This document shows positions 22,827-34,563 of a stretch of DNA of 64,000 nucleotides, one piece after another; within the stretch, counting starts at the first letter, position 1; every line of letters starts with the position of its first letter. A program made the position numbers and the translations under genes. This DNA comes from Knufia peltigerae. Lineage: Eukaryota; Ascomycota; Eurotiomycetes; Chaetothyriales; Trichomeriaceae. The notes beneath the pieces are model-generated. The model was not told the origin of the DNA. It did no database searches and saw only the letters and a program-made list of their open reading frames with translations. The stretch is taken from contig JAPDRN010000030.1 in the NCBI GenBank assembly GCA_030247855.1, positions 234,830 through 298,829 on the forward strand, written 5' to 3'.

Positions 22827-22926
22827 ATTGTGTATCACATCTCATCGCACCGCATCGCGCAAGGCGGGGCGACGATGTATTGTCTCTGAGTGGTACGAGA
22901 CACGGTGTTTGAAGTACGGAGTGAGG

Positions 22927-23127
22927 TTAGATGAGATTGAACTCGGTCTTTCCTTGTTGTTCCTTGACCTCCCTCAAAGTGGCCAGTGGTCTCGGTTTTG
23001 GTAGACTTGAGGAGGTGGTCAATTGGTGAGTTTTGTTGGTGGTCTGAGGCATGTTGTAAACAATGACAAACGGAGCGAGTGCGGTGGCCGTGGTGGCGAG
23101 GAAGGTGGTCAAAGTGAAGTGAGACAT
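22927..23127 (-). CDS. Possible small hydrophobic protein (66 aa)
   Basis: Not recognised. The frame starts at an ATG in a good fungal context (CACAAAAATGTC) preceded by CA-rich, GT-microsatellite-derived sequence resembling a 5' UTR. The N-terminus has a hydrophobic segment (TFLATTATALAPFVIVY), then a polar Ser/Thr/Lys tail. It could be a short membrane protein or a secretion signal, or the first exon of a longer gene, or chance. Low confidence. Confidence 0.25.
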   Translation of the reverse strand: MSHFTLTTFLATTATALAPFVIVYNMPQTTNKTHQLTTSSSLPKPRPLATLREVKEQQGKTEFNLI

Positions 23128-23152
23128 TTTTGTGGTTTGTTGTTGTTTGTTT

Positions 23153-23179
23153 GCGCGCGCGCGTGTGTGTGTGTGTGTA
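23153..23179. repeat. (GC)n(GT)n dinucleotide tract
   Basis: Alternating purine-pyrimidine tract, GC units followed by GT units; a similar GT tract lies at about 23415-23434. Such sequence can adopt Z-DNA in vitro. Confidence 0.85.
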
Positions 23180-24221
23180 CGATTTTGAATCTTTTGGTTT
23201 TCCTTGTTTGGAACTTACTTCTCTGGAGAGAGCGAGATGTGATATTGTCTTGTCTTTGTCTTGAATCTTTTGTCTATCGATCTTGTAAAGCTTTTTTGGG
23301 ATTGTTTGTCAAGCAAAAAGGCAACAAAGAGAGGGATCTTGAAAACAGCAAATCTAATGCTCTAATTGATTCTAGTAACAGAGTAAAAACCAAATAAGTG
23401 AGTGAGTTTGGGTGGGTGTGTGTGTGTGTGTGTGAAAAGAAAGAAGAGAACAAACAAAAGTACTCAAAAAGTAGTCGCGAACCTCCAAATAAGGGAATCT
23501 GGCGGTGGCGTAGAGAACCGAAAGGAAAAAAAAAAAAAGATAAGGGGGGAAAATTCTAATCAACGCAGGGTATTACGAGTACCCTCCATAGGAGAGGTAC
23601 AAGGGAGTCGGAGAACAGATACCGCTCGCGCCGCGCAATGTCACATTGTGAAGGGAATCGACGTATCATTTTACGTTTTTAACCAAAAGGCGTGTGGATG
23701 GAACAAACAATTGTACAGTATGTAAGAGGAGGGCAGGGATGTTTGTGGAATGTTCGGAGATTCAGGCTTATGACAGGGCCATGTCTGACTCGGAACGCGC
23801 TAAGGACCAGGCACGGAGTAGACATGTACGGAGTGACTCGGGGTAAAGGGCCGGTCGAACGCGTTTAGCAAGGGGGGAAGGGGAACTTTGGGGTAGTTTA
23901 CGGAGTATCTACAAGTCCAGGAGTACGCCGTACACAGTAAGGAGTACTGCCCCGTACGGGCACCGGAGTAGGTACAATACCTAAGGGTATCCCGTCCGTA
24001 AAGTAATTAAAATGTACATACGGATATGCACCACTCTTTATGTTACTAGTAAGCTCGAAATTGTTGTTCAAACAGGTAAGACTCTACGGATAAACTCTTT
24101 GGTGACTTTTGTACGGAGTATTTCTAACAAAAACATCTTCTCCTTTTTACTGTCTCTATGTACACAAAGGCAAAACAGAATAAATTTATGTACTAGGTAG
24201 GTACCGATTATCTCGATTACA

Positions 24222-25841
24222 TTACATACAACTAGGACAACGATCCTCCTCATCCAATATGTACTCTACACCATTCTGGTCCTTTCCGACCCGAAACCCT
24301 TCTGCCGGGTTCAACCTGACGAACCTTTTACGCCAATAACCACGGACATCTTCATCAAACTCCAACAAATCATACATTCTTTCAAACTCGTCTTGAAGTT
24401 TGGCACATCTCAACCTGTACTTGTTGGCTTGTTTCTTTCGAAACGACACCGGCAAATGATCAGGACTTGATGAGCTGGGAGAACATGGACTGTCGTTGAC
24501 CCCAAATTGTTGATCACCGCCGCACAAGGCCATTCTTTCTGCGGTCCTCACGAGACACAAGGTGAAATGGGTCCAATGAGCAATCTCATCGAAATCCATC
24601 GTACCGATATGTTGACGGAACTCGATCGTTTTGGCCCCTCCCTGATAGGTCAACGGTTCAAAATTGACAAACTTGTACCTCGTTTCGAGCACCAAATTAC
24701 CGGAGCCGTCAAGTTTCGGTCGAAGGGTGGCGTCCATGAGTTTGGCGAGACCAGATGGTGTCATGTCCTTGTGAAAGATTTTTTTCTGGGCCTTGATGAG
24801 GTCGACCGATTCGACATTGTGACGACACCAATGAGAAGATCGTCTGATACCCATCAGGTTCGTCTGGACGTAATGTGAATCCCAATCGGAACGACATCGT
24901 CGACTTTCGTGGTGGAGTACATTGATCAATTCTTCAAACTGTACCAGTAAGTAAGCCAAATGCTGAAGAATAGGTAATGGGATCATTTCATCATCATCAT
25001 CATCGTCGTCGTCGTCGTCGTCATCACTGTGGTCCATGCCACTGCTGCTGCTGCTGCTGTCTTGACGAGGAGGAGGCTTACGGGCAACGTGGACATGGAA
25101 CCCACAAGACTCATTGACAAAAACCCCAAAGGGGTCTTTGGGTTTGCCATGTAATGCCTCTAAATAACTTGAAATTTCTCGTAGCGCGTCGCTGGACCTA
25201 AAAACATCAAAAGACAAAAATTCGTAAGGAGCTGTCAATACCCTAGACACGAGTTCTTGTCCAGACACCACCCAATCTCCCTCGTCTTCAGCATCGAGTC
25301 TATCTGGAATATACTTGGAAAGTTTCTCCGGTTCGTCAATCGATCCGTCCTGTTGTCACACACGAGATTAGTGAGTCGACACTTTGAACGCCTGACATGA
25401 GACATGTCAAAACAACAAACGTACCACTTGAATGTTCCACGAACCATAACCTCTCTCACCGACGGTACATTCCAGGCCGGAATTTTCCAAGATAGACTGT
25501 GTCAAGAACATTGTTGCCGAGGGTAGGCCGATACGTGCATTTTGATGGCGATTGGACCTGCCGCGGTCAGTACGAGATACGACAACAACTCTTCTGTGAT
25601 GTACGTCGTCGTCATCGTTGTGCTCTTCCGTCTTCTCGGATGGCTCACTACTTTCCCAGTCCATGGACGATTCACTTTCTTGGTCGGAGCTCAACGCAAA
25701 GTCATCTCCACTTCCGGTGTCATCATGCCCAAAAAGGTCCTTGTCCGTCATCCCATCGGTACCCATCCATTCGAACCCCACTCTCGGGTTCAGGTCGAAA
25801 GCGAAGACGTACTCTAGCTCTATACCAAACGTTAGCGACAT
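24222..25841 (-). CDS. Amidoligase-fold protein (putative Amidoligase_2 family)
   Basis: Two exons, 25425-25841 and 24222-25349, give 514 aa; the 75-nt intron has a GTACGT donor and ACAACAG acceptor and splices in phase. The first ATG in frame is 25841, so the protein starts MSLTFGIELEYVFAF, the opening of the COOH-NH2 ligase/glutamine-synthetase-like fold. Further landmarks: GSWNIQVDGSI, ELVSRVL, CGFHVHV (metal or nucleotide-binding strand) and IEFRQHIGTMD. These match the amidoligase group that joins amines to carboxylates, including uncharacterised fungal members. A run of twelve Asp lies before the MIPLPILQHLAYLL helix. Substrate unknown. The family call is good; function is inference. 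Confidence 0.75.
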
Positions 25842-26563
25842 GACCTGCTGCTGGTGCTGGTGCTGTTGCTCCTGCTGCCCCTGTCGAGGTGGTGATAAAA
25901 AGTGACGCCAATACAACGGGGGCGAGTAGATGGAAGAAACGGGAGTGTCTAGGTGTGATCGCTGACGGACTGAATGCTGGCCATGACTCGATTCTGGACG
26001 TTCATGTTGACAAATGTCAGTCTGTAAAGGTGCCGGACGTCTTGGGTGTTGATCTGGGGACAAGATTAGTCAGTTTTACTCCAAGTTCACCAACACCACC
26101 ACTTCAGGTAGATACTTACTCATTTAACTAGGTAGGTATTTCCTCGTTGATGTGCTTTCTCAATACAAGTTGCGCATGTAGTTTTGTTTCCTGCTGCACA
26201 ATCTGGCGTAATCAAGGAATTATAACATGGTCCGAGCAAAGGCATCGTCAAACAAAGAAATACCTCGACGTCTTCGAAATAGATCACAAGTGTCAAAAGA
26301 AGTTGACAATGAGACACCAAAAGCGAACAAAGAGCCAAACCTAGCAAGTGACAAATGTCAAGAATATCGCTGAAAGAAACTGTCGAGTCGAAGAAGTGGC
26401 CGACTCCGGCGTTGATCATGTCCGATAGTCTTGTCAACAAGATAGACCCTCGCAGGAAGGAAGTGTCTTTGCATTTGCAGTTCAGATGAGGGATCTCAGA
26501 GTCCAAACCCGACATTATATAATACAACCTGTATAGTATACTTTCCCCATCGTCGACCATGTC
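25842..26563. other. Intergenic region, amidoligase promoter side
   Basis: About 720 bp, tandem minus-strand orientation. The frame of the amidoligase gene stays open upstream to 26063 but has no ATG, so it is treated as 5' UTR unless an upstream exon exists. Contains CTAGGTAGGTA near 26130. Confidence 0.4.
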
Positions 26564-28589
26564 CTACTTTGCAAGGAACGCTTGAAAGGCTGAATGCTCA
26601 ATAACCACATTACCCACAGCTTTCAACTTCTTGCGACCTTCTTTTTGTTTCTCCAAAAGTTTCATTCGTCTCGTTTTGTCGGCTGCATGTAATTTCGCGA
26701 GGACGTCCTTCCGATATGGTTTGATGGTTTCTCGAGCGATAATCTGTTTCCCAACAGCAGCTTGTATGATGATCTCGAACATCTGCCGATCAACATGTTC
26801 TTTGAACTTCTCGACCCATTGTTTGCCCACATAGCGTACTTGAGATTGGTGTAGAACACGCGACACGGCATCCACTGGTTCTTTGTTCACCAACAATTGG
26901 AGCTTGACAATGTTGCTCGAACGCCAGTCAGCTTCCTCGTAATCGAGCGTCGCATATCCTTTAGTGTTTGACTTTAGCTTGCCAAAGAAGTCGTCAACCA
27001 GCTGAGCTAGCGGCATCTCGTACTTGAGGATGACCTGGGAAGAAGTGAAATATTCCATAGACTTCTGTTCACCACGGTTGGCTTCGCACAGCTCCATGAC
27101 TCTCCCAAGGTACTCTTCAGGGAATGTTAGAGTCGCTAGAACATATGGCTCACGCAGCTCTGCAACACCCCGGCGCGCTTCATCATTGTCGGGGAACTCG
27201 GCAGGATTGGTGATAATCTCCTCTCTGCCATCATTGTAAATGACCTTGAAAGGTACTGTAGGGGGTGTGATGATGATGCTGGTTCCGTGTTCCTGTCTCA
27301 GACGATCTTCAAACACAGAGCAGTGCAAGGTACCCAAAAACCCGAGTCGAAAACCTGCACCTAGCGCCTGTGACGATTCTTTCTGTACCGTCACACTTCG
27401 ATCGTTAAGCAAAAGCTGATTGATGCTATCCTCGAGATGCTCAAATTCACTTTGATCGACCGGGAAGGCAGCCACAAAAACCATGGGCTTGGGTTCCTCA
27501 AAGCCAGGGAGGGGTTGAACTTGCTTCTGAAAGCCTACTCTTGAATATGTGTCACCGATCTTCGCTTCGCTGCTCTTCCTCATCGAAGGGTTAAAGTAAA
27601 CATAGCCCACTTGTCCCGCTCGTAGTACTTTCTGTGGTGTCTGATCAGGATACATAATACCAACCTCCCCAACGGTGTAACGGTTTCCAGTTGCGAAAGA
27701 GACGATTTGATCACCAGCCCGAAGCTCGCCATCAAACAGTCGTACCAATAGAACAACACCTTTGTAGCTCGAATACCATGAGTCGACCAAATAGAGTCTG
27801 AGCGGCTTTTTAGGGTCACCAACTGGCCTACTTCAAGTCAGCAGTGAATGATATGCTGTCTGAGTATACTCACGCAGGTATCTGCTCAACAACTGCCGGG
27901 AGGATTGATTCGACATTCAGACCTGTCTTTGCAGACACGAGGACAGCACTGTCAGGGTCCAACTCGAAAGTATCGTGCATTTGCTCCAAGGCCCGGGGTG
28001 GGTCGGCATGAGGCAAGTCGACTTTGTTGATGACCGGTATCAGTGACAGGCCCTGAGCGAAGGCCAGGTAGAAATTCGCAACTGTCTGGGCTTGGATGCC
28101 TTGACTTGCATCAACTAGCAAGAGAGCGCCGCCACAGCTCGCATAGCTACGAGCGACTTCAGCTCTGAAGTCGACATGACCAGGGGTATCAACAAGGTGG
28201 AGGAGATAATCGTCCCCTTTGTAGCTGTAGATCATGGAGCATGTCTGCGCCTTGACTGTAATGCCTCGCTCTCTTTCAACATCTAGCTTATCCAGGACTT
28301 GCTTGTTTGCACCGGGTTCGATCGTGCCTGTAAGTTCGAGCAGGCGGTCACTGAGGGTGCTCTTGCCATGGTCAACATGCGCAACAATGCAGAAATTGCG
28401 ATACCGTTCGATTGGGATGGCTGCAATTCTTTTCTCGAGGTCGCTTGGAACGGATGGTGCGGCGCGAAAGGCAGTTGATGAAGTGAATGATCGAAAGGAC
28501 GGGTATTTAGTGTTCAACGACCATATTGGGGCAGAAGGAGCTAAAAATGCAGCTCTTCGCCGTGCAAAGACCTGCGGCCATCCTTTCAT
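26564..28589 (-). CDS. GUF1: Mitochondrial translation factor GUF1 (LepA/EF4)
   Basis: GTPase of the LepA/EF4 family that acts on mitochondrial ribosomes. Exons 27874-28589 and 26564-27827, joined by a 46-nt intron (GTGAGT...GTAG), give 659 aa. The first ~45 residues are rich in Arg/Ser/Ala with no acids, a mitochondrial presequence. The G domain is complete: AHVDHGKSTLSDRLLE (P-loop), RERGITVKAQT (switch I), DTPGHVDF (G3) and NKVDLP (G4). EF4-specific C-terminal parts follow, ending KLKAVGNVVIEHSAFQAFL. No anomalies. Confidence 0.96.
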
Positions 28590-28999
28590 GCCAGTGAGTG
28601 TGGGTGATTCAAGTCATGAATGCGCCGTCGAATGTTCTGCTCTAAGGCCGCAGTCCGAGAAAATGTCCAGGCGTTGATGCCCGAAGATTTGCCAGCGCAA
28701 GCAATAGTTCTACCACTCCGGAGCCCTCAGGAGCCGGTTGCCGCTTTTGACTACATGTCTCGATACGCCTTGATTACGCCTTGGCACGTGATTGTATTGA
28801 CCTTAGACGTCCTCGTCCGAATCCAGGTTGAGATTTCATGACCTTATAGAACTAAATGGAAGAAATTTTGCGGATGTGATACGTGTATATGGAAGAGCAA
28901 AAGCCGCCGCGAAGGACGACTAGAAGTAGCGTGACCTACACTGCCACAGTTTCCCCTACGAAACTGCGCGGTCCGAAGCAGTACAACAAGCAAATCCGA
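28590..28999. other. Intergenic region behind GUF1
   Basis: 410 bp holding the GUF1 promoter. Nothing else recognised. Confidence 0.4.
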
Positions 29000-29329
29000 C
29001 TAAACCGAGCGTGGTTGTCCCTCGGCCTTGGTTTCTTTGAAAATACGTTTTCTCGTGAGAAGAGAACCATATACCGTCACAAGCAAGGAGATCAAAGGTA
29101 AATTAAGGAACAGAGCAATGAGCAAAGCGCACAGAGTCATGGCAAAGATCGCGAATCCGTATGCCGCTTGTTGAAGATCAGGATCCGGTTGCTTCGAATG
29201 TGCCGATATTGATAGATTGAAAGCCGAGAGAATGATGACAATTACACCGAACGCCGACACGGCGTTATTGTACTGGTCCATGTAGAGCACGTAGCTCTCG
29301 GTCAGAGCATGGGGAAAGCCTTGAAGCAT
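29000..29329 (-). CDS. Hypothetical membrane protein (possibly 3' part of a longer gene)
   Basis: Not recognised. The frame encodes about 110 aa with hydrophobic segments (AVSAFGVIVIILSAFNLSI; AAYGFAIFAMTLCALLIALF plus LPLISLLVTVYGSLL) and a basic tail ending QPRSV, so two to three membrane helices are likely. It has an ATG at 29329, but the frame continues upstream without ATG and the true 5' part may be spliced from 29400-29960, where another frame lies. Composition looks protein-like; function unknown. Confidence 0.35.
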   Translation of the reverse strand: MLQGFPHALTESYVLYMDQYNNAVSAFGVIVIILSAFNLSISAHSKQPDPDLQQAAYGFAIFAMTLCALLIALFLNLPLISLLVTVYGSLLTRKRIFKETKAEGQPRSV

Positions 29330-30018
29330 TGAAACCCAGGCCACTCACACAACATGTAGCCCTGGGTGGAATATTCACTAGCTTCGTAATGGGAAGACGT
29401 ACTGTTCCTACTACATATTACATCTGCACAGAAAGAATTCACGGACACAATGCGCGGACCCCCGAGTCGTAAAGGAGGAGAGGCAAAGTCTAAAAGTTGA
29501 AGTGGACAAACATCGTACTGCGTGGACTCCGTGGAGCACAAGAGAGTCAATCGACCTATCCTGTGGCGATTGTCTCTTCCTAGTTTGGTGGACGGCTCGG
29601 CCTCTCTCAACGTTTTCCCATGTACCAATCCACCGGCAATGAGCGTCGGCGAAGGGCTACTAGAAATCTCGAGGAAGTCGGCAGCGTTTGGGGTGTTTGG
29701 TCTGTCGAGGTTCCTGCTATGTCTGTGTAGGATGAAAGGAGATTGGTACGGCGTCTGTGGAGTCTGGCCGGAATGACTTCCCCGAATATTAGGAGTTTGT
29801 TCATACCTTGACTTTTGTAGCGAGGTATCCGTCCTATCTTGGGGGTGATACTTACCTGGTACAATGATGTCCACCTCGGCCTCAATATGAGGTGGTCGTC
29901 TCGCGAACGGTCTCCTCTCGCAGGGGCGAGGAGAACATATAAATACACAGAGAAATCCCATTATTGTGCTTGCTAGGCATACCCATCATCAAACATTCTC
30001 ATCAATTTCGAAGCAACA
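29330..30018. other. Region upstream of glycosyltransferase gene
   Basis: About 690 bp between divergent features. A minus-strand frame to 29961 may belong to the membrane-protein gene, but no conserved domain is visible. Confidence 0.35.
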
Positions 30019-31499
30019 ATGCGTGTTTTTCTCTTTCAGACCGCGAAGGGTCTCTCAAGTTCATCTGGCGGTTACAAAGCGAACCTGTCATAGTTAAAGT
30101 ATCTGGCTCATCGCAAACATGCCGCAGGTCAACTTTGCTACGTTTGGGACAGTTGCATCGAGGCCTACCTTGACGAAATGGCAGCAGCTGGCCTGAAATC
30201 CGATCTCGAAACTCGGCTTATATCGATGCCAGTGAATGACTGTTGTGAGGTGGCTCAGATAAGTACTTACTCATTCACTAGTCTTGATGGAGTAAAGAAC
30301 ATTGCTTTCAATGCTTTGGACTTTCTGGAAGCTCTTCCTGACAAAGCTTTGGCCCGCGACACTGCCAAGTTAATCGAGGTACTTTTTCCTAAACATCTTT
30401 GGGCTGCAAGAAAGAGTTAGCATACTAACAAGTGATTGCGGCAGGAAAATCAAGCGAGCATCCAAATCCAAGTGTTTCTTCTCTTCTTGGGCATGCATAT
30501 GTGCCGCTTCGAACCGACACATGTCTTATTCAATGACGGCTTGATGATGAAGGCGACGTCAATCATGCCCTCCCTCCGCAAGGTATCTCGAATCTTGATT
30601 GTACATACAGCTGAGCAGCTTCCTTTCGGACCGTTTGCCGGTGGCATCCCAGGCTCGTCATACTCCATTGGCGAACACAAGTTGATGCAAGGAGTTGATG
30701 CTATTTGGTCAGTATCCGAATGTATCAAAAGCTACACTCAGGAACACGGCCAGATTGACACCACGTTCCATGTTCATCATCCTTGGACTTACCCCGACAG
30801 TAAGACCCATGGGTTGCCAACGGCGAGGAAAAACTGGAACAAAACAGCCATCGGATTTGTAAACCCTTGTGCTGTGAAGGGTGCCTCAATATTCCGCGAC
30901 TTTGCAAAAAGATGTCCGCACTTCGAATTCGTGGCTTTGTCTAGCTGGGGCACCGATTCAAAGGTGAAGGAAGAATTACGACAATTGCCGAACGTCGAGT
31001 AAGCCATTTCTCCTGCCGTACCATATAGGACAGTTGATGCATTGTGCATGCTAACAAAAAACTCAACTTCAGACTTCGACCATCAATCGGTGACATGGAG
31101 CAGATATGGTCTGAGATCAAGGTGCTCCTTGTGCCATCACTTTGGCTCGAAGCCTGGGGAATAGTTGTGGTGGAGGCACAAGTTAGGGGCATTCCTGTAA
31201 TCTCGTCGGACTTAGGAGCGATTCCCGAGGCCAAACTTGGACTTTCGGTTCTTGTTCACATCAATTCACTCACGGGCGAGGGAACTGAAGAAGGCGAGTA
31301 CATCGTTCCGGAGCAAGATGTTGAGCCATGGAGAGTGGCTTTGACAAAGCTGATGACAGACAAAGACCGGTATGAAGAGCTTTCAGAGAGAGCAAGGGGT
31401 GGGACGGCTTCGTGGCTGACCAAAATTGATGACAAAGCTCTGGAAAGCTGGCTATCACAATCAACGAGACCAAAGACAATACGGTCCATAGGAGCATGA
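30019..31499 (+). pseudogene. GT-B glycosyltransferase (GT4-like) with in-frame TAG at codon 25
   Basis: Three exons in phase (30019-30378, 30445-30998, 31073-31499; branch sites ATACTAACA and GCTAAC) would give about 446 residues. The start MRVFLFQTAKGLSSSSGGYK is the N-terminal loop of GT4-type enzymes; the C-terminal half has LVPSLWLEAWGIVVVEAQ and RGIPVISSDLGAIPE, the nucleotide-sugar-binding E-x7-E region. At 30091-30093 a TAG interrupts the frame between NLS and LKYLAHRKHAAGQL; homologues have a Leu or similar here, so one base change (TTG to TAG) explains it. The frame before and after is otherwise conserved. Translation could restart at ATG 30178, but without the first strand and glycine loop. 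Pseudogene, allele or sequence error cannot be told apart here. Confidence 0.75.
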
Positions 31500-32867
31500 A
31501 AATCAGTAATGAGTAGTGTTTATTACAAGTTTGAGTGATATTCAGCATCTCAGAACCAGAGCGTTTACCTACATAGGTAAACAACAGAGTGGGCCTCTGC
31601 TCGACCCAGTACCATTAGGCCTAATTAGGCAGGCTCACCTTTCCAGAAACAGATCGTGTTGACCTCCCAATACTAACAGCACAACGTTTCATTAGATGAA
31701 TGAACAACATAGCCTGCAACGACGTGTTTCAGATTTTCCGGAACCCTCCAGTATGCTTGATTATGCTTTCGATTCAGAGCCCAATCCTACCGGAGTCGCA
31801 AACACTCTGCCGAGGGGCAACGCTAAGTGTCAGAAATTCCCGCGGGCCCGCGCGAGACCAGCGCCCGCGCTTCCTCTTCAAGTTAAGACTTCCAAACCTT
31901 TTTGGATACTTTGATCATCCTGGTATTTGGCCGCCACAGAGCATCTCTTTTTGGCACCCGTTTGGGACAGCGGCCTGCCGCTTTACTTGAGAATCATGTG
32001 ATCTGGCTCAACTTCGGCTGAGCCTCAATAATACTCACATCGTAATCGAGAATGTAGATGGAGCGAATCATGCGTTCCACGGCATCTGCATAGTCATTCA
32101 AACGTTCAATCATTTCAGCTTATTCTAAATCCTTTATTAGTCCATTCTCCTCCGCTGAATCTCAGGTCTAGGCGTACCTCTGAAAGGTGACAGACAAATG
32201 CGATGTAAAACATCAGACTGGCAACAGACAATGGCACGTTGAACTCGATAATTTTTCGAGTCTGTGCGAGTAGCAAGCTCACTGAGACTCCACAATCTTT
32301 AACAATTGTTCTACCCCTTCCAAGTGTCACCTCCCCTGAAAGGCTTTTTCAGGGCTCTTGTTTGGACCACGTTGCGATGGCCATCTTGGTTGTAGAATAT
32401 AACTTAACATCGGGTGGTCCTCTGCTTGTATAGTACTATGAAGCTGCTCCATAGCGGTCAACAACCTGCAGTCCCCACAGGCAATGGCCAGTCACGCTTC
32501 AATCCTTCTCTCTTCACAGATGCCCAGCGGGGCGCACCCCAAGGAGACCTCGGCGTGGCGCAGCACGACTACTGGTGAAGTGCCTGCAGTGTCAAGTGCT
32601 CGAGGCGTCGCGAAGGATCGCCGAAAAGTGCGCCTTGACGTGAGAACGAAAAAGACTTCGAGACAAAAGAGCCCCAAACCCCTCAGCTTCTGCTCGACAT
32701 ACAAAATCTAGACGGCGACGTTGGTTCATAATACAGTACCCGCCATATTGACTGAAGGAGGTATAGTCAAGAGCCCACAACCCGTCGCAAGATCCATACT
32801 GATTCCAACATTGAGAATAGGATCAATGATAATAGCCTGAGTCGCTGGGGTAGTTCAATGTTGTTCT
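31500..32867. other. Intergenic region
   Basis: 1.37 kb. Short frames on both strands (for example 32484-32711) have no recognisable domain. I looked for a zinc-cluster remnant near 32580-32700 and could not support one. Confidence 0.45.
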
Positions 32868-33772
32868 TCAATCAAGATCTCCCGTGGAAACCCCCCAAAC
32901 GCCAGCAAATGGATCCCATTTATCATCCAAATGTCTGTCATATTCCATGACATTTGCAACCGACTCTGCTGTCCCTGCACCATACAATGTCTGGATGAAG
33001 GCAAACGTGACATCAATGCCGGCAGAGACCCCCGAAGAACTCCACACTGGCGTGACTCCGGGGGTGTCGTCAACAACCCATCGGGCCTTTCGTACCCAGT
33101 TGACCTTTGGCCCGAGCGGTGTTACCAAGGACCAAGTACATTTGTTGGTCGTCGCTCGCCGATGGTCCAGGAGGCCCATGCCTGCGAGAACAGCAGACCC
33201 TGTGCAGATGGTGATCGCGTACTTCAGATCAAAGAATACGGATCGAATGTACGATTCGACAGGAGCCATTTTCTCTTTATTGCGAGTCCCATATCCTGGG
33301 AGAACTTCGTCAGTGTCATCGTCAACAGCGCAAAAGGAATGCTCCTTCATCTTGCATACTGACCTCCAGGAATGATCAGCACTTCAACTTCGGGTGGATT
33401 TGTAAAGGTGTGGGTCGGAACAATCTCCTGTCCGAATGAAGACGACACAAAGGTACTTGGTTGTTCTGGGTTTGTGGACACTGGCGTCAATGACTCGGCC
33501 ATCACAGCAAGCTCCATGCTGTAGTCTCGAGAGAGGACGTTCAAGGTACTAAGGGGCCCGAAGACCTCTGGTGCAGCTCGAGGGTCAGAGGGCAAGCAAC
33601 AGCGTCACATCCTCGTTGGGATCCCAACAGATCAATCTCTCAACCTACCAAGTGCCTGGAATCCAGGGAAGACAACGACGCCATATCTCGTGGGTGGAAG
33701 GGGAGTACTGCGTGGCAGTTTAGGTGGTGATGAAAGGGCTTGAGAAGAGCCCAGGACGGGAACATCCTCCAT
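32868..33772 (-). CDS. DJ-1/PfpI family protein, isonitrile-hydratase-like
   Basis: Three exons (33649-33772, 33364-33567, 32868-33295) give 251 aa; donors are GTAGGT and GTCAGT. Start ATG 33772; the frame upstream has no ATG. The fold is clear: YGVVVFPGFQALEVFGP at the N-terminus (the acidic residue, Glu about 42, is formed across the first splice), VEVLIIPGG, and the nucleophile elbow ITICTGSAVLAGMGLLDHRR (Cys about 140) followed by ATTNK. CTGS-x-LA-x-x-GLL-x-x-RRATT is the pattern of bacterial isonitrile hydratase InhA, which hydrates isonitriles to N-formamides, although many fungal paralogues of unknown function share it. Its position about 3 kb from an isocyanide synthase gene makes that activity attractive; inference. 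Confidence 0.8.
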
Positions 33773-34563
33773 GCTGATGGGAATGCCACGACGGTCCGCA
33801 AACGAAGCCCCAAGAGATATATCGACGTTGACTCGTTTGTGGTGCTTTTCTGGAATCTCTCGGTGTAGGAGCGGGACACCTCGGCCGTCCAGGGGAGCTC
33901 CCCTTGAAGAGAACTTTGCGTGGGTGGAAACCTTGGGTGAATGGATTGTAGATGCTCGTCCGGCCAAGTCGCATGATTGAGTGAAACTGCGGAGTTTGGC
34001 GGTTGACTGCGTCTTTTTTCTTTTTAGAATCGTTGTTCAGTAGCCATCGCTTTTCGAGTCTTGCTGGACTCAACTGTGCCGCTCCACCGCGTCGAGGTCA
34101 GCGGCGCCAGGCTGCGTGCCCTGGACCGGGGACTAATAACTTGCTCAGCAGTGAGCACAATTCCAACGACTAGGCACCTTTGTTCGTATGTGGCCTGGAA
34201 TACTAAAATGAGGATCGGCGAGCAGAAGCCAATCAATCACACTCCACACTCCACATCAGGTTTTCACCTCATCAGCCCGCGATCCCGACGTCTCACATGT
34301 CTGTAAGCGGTGAGAGTATTGGAGAGATTCCTCGAAATTCCTCAACTGCAGTAGTCTGAGTCGGTGTTGGTCGCCACGGCAGGCAGATTGAATGAAATGT
34401 TGCGAGGTTGCACCGCACCCGCGGAGGCAATCGACTATCGTAATCTTACTTGGTTTACTCCGAGACGACTTCTCGCTCGAATTTTGTAGACAGATACCAA
34501 CCCAGCTGTTGCAGTGTCACCTTCGTCCACCATCGACCAGAACTTCCGGTCACATCTCTCGCC
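33773..34563. promoter_or_regulatory. Divergent promoter, DJ-1 gene / esterase
   Basis: About 790 bp between two outward-facing genes, so possibly a shared control region. Both upstream frames stay open for a while but lack ATG codons. No operator identified. Confidence 0.4.

Larger units (their letters stand above)
21987..24221. other. Long intergenic region with microsatellites
   Basis: 2.2 kb, the longest gene-poor stretch. It holds trinucleotide and GT repeats, a poly-A run near 23526, and four exact TACGGAGTA motif copies (22383, 22586, 23899, 24112). Apart from one weak small frame at 22927-23127, no gene is seen. Confidence 0.6.

Noticed and set aside
32484..32711. Cys- and Arg-rich frame that might be a zinc-cluster remnant
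   Set aside because: Cysteine spacing does not fit Zn2Cys6 and no linker or middle domain follows.
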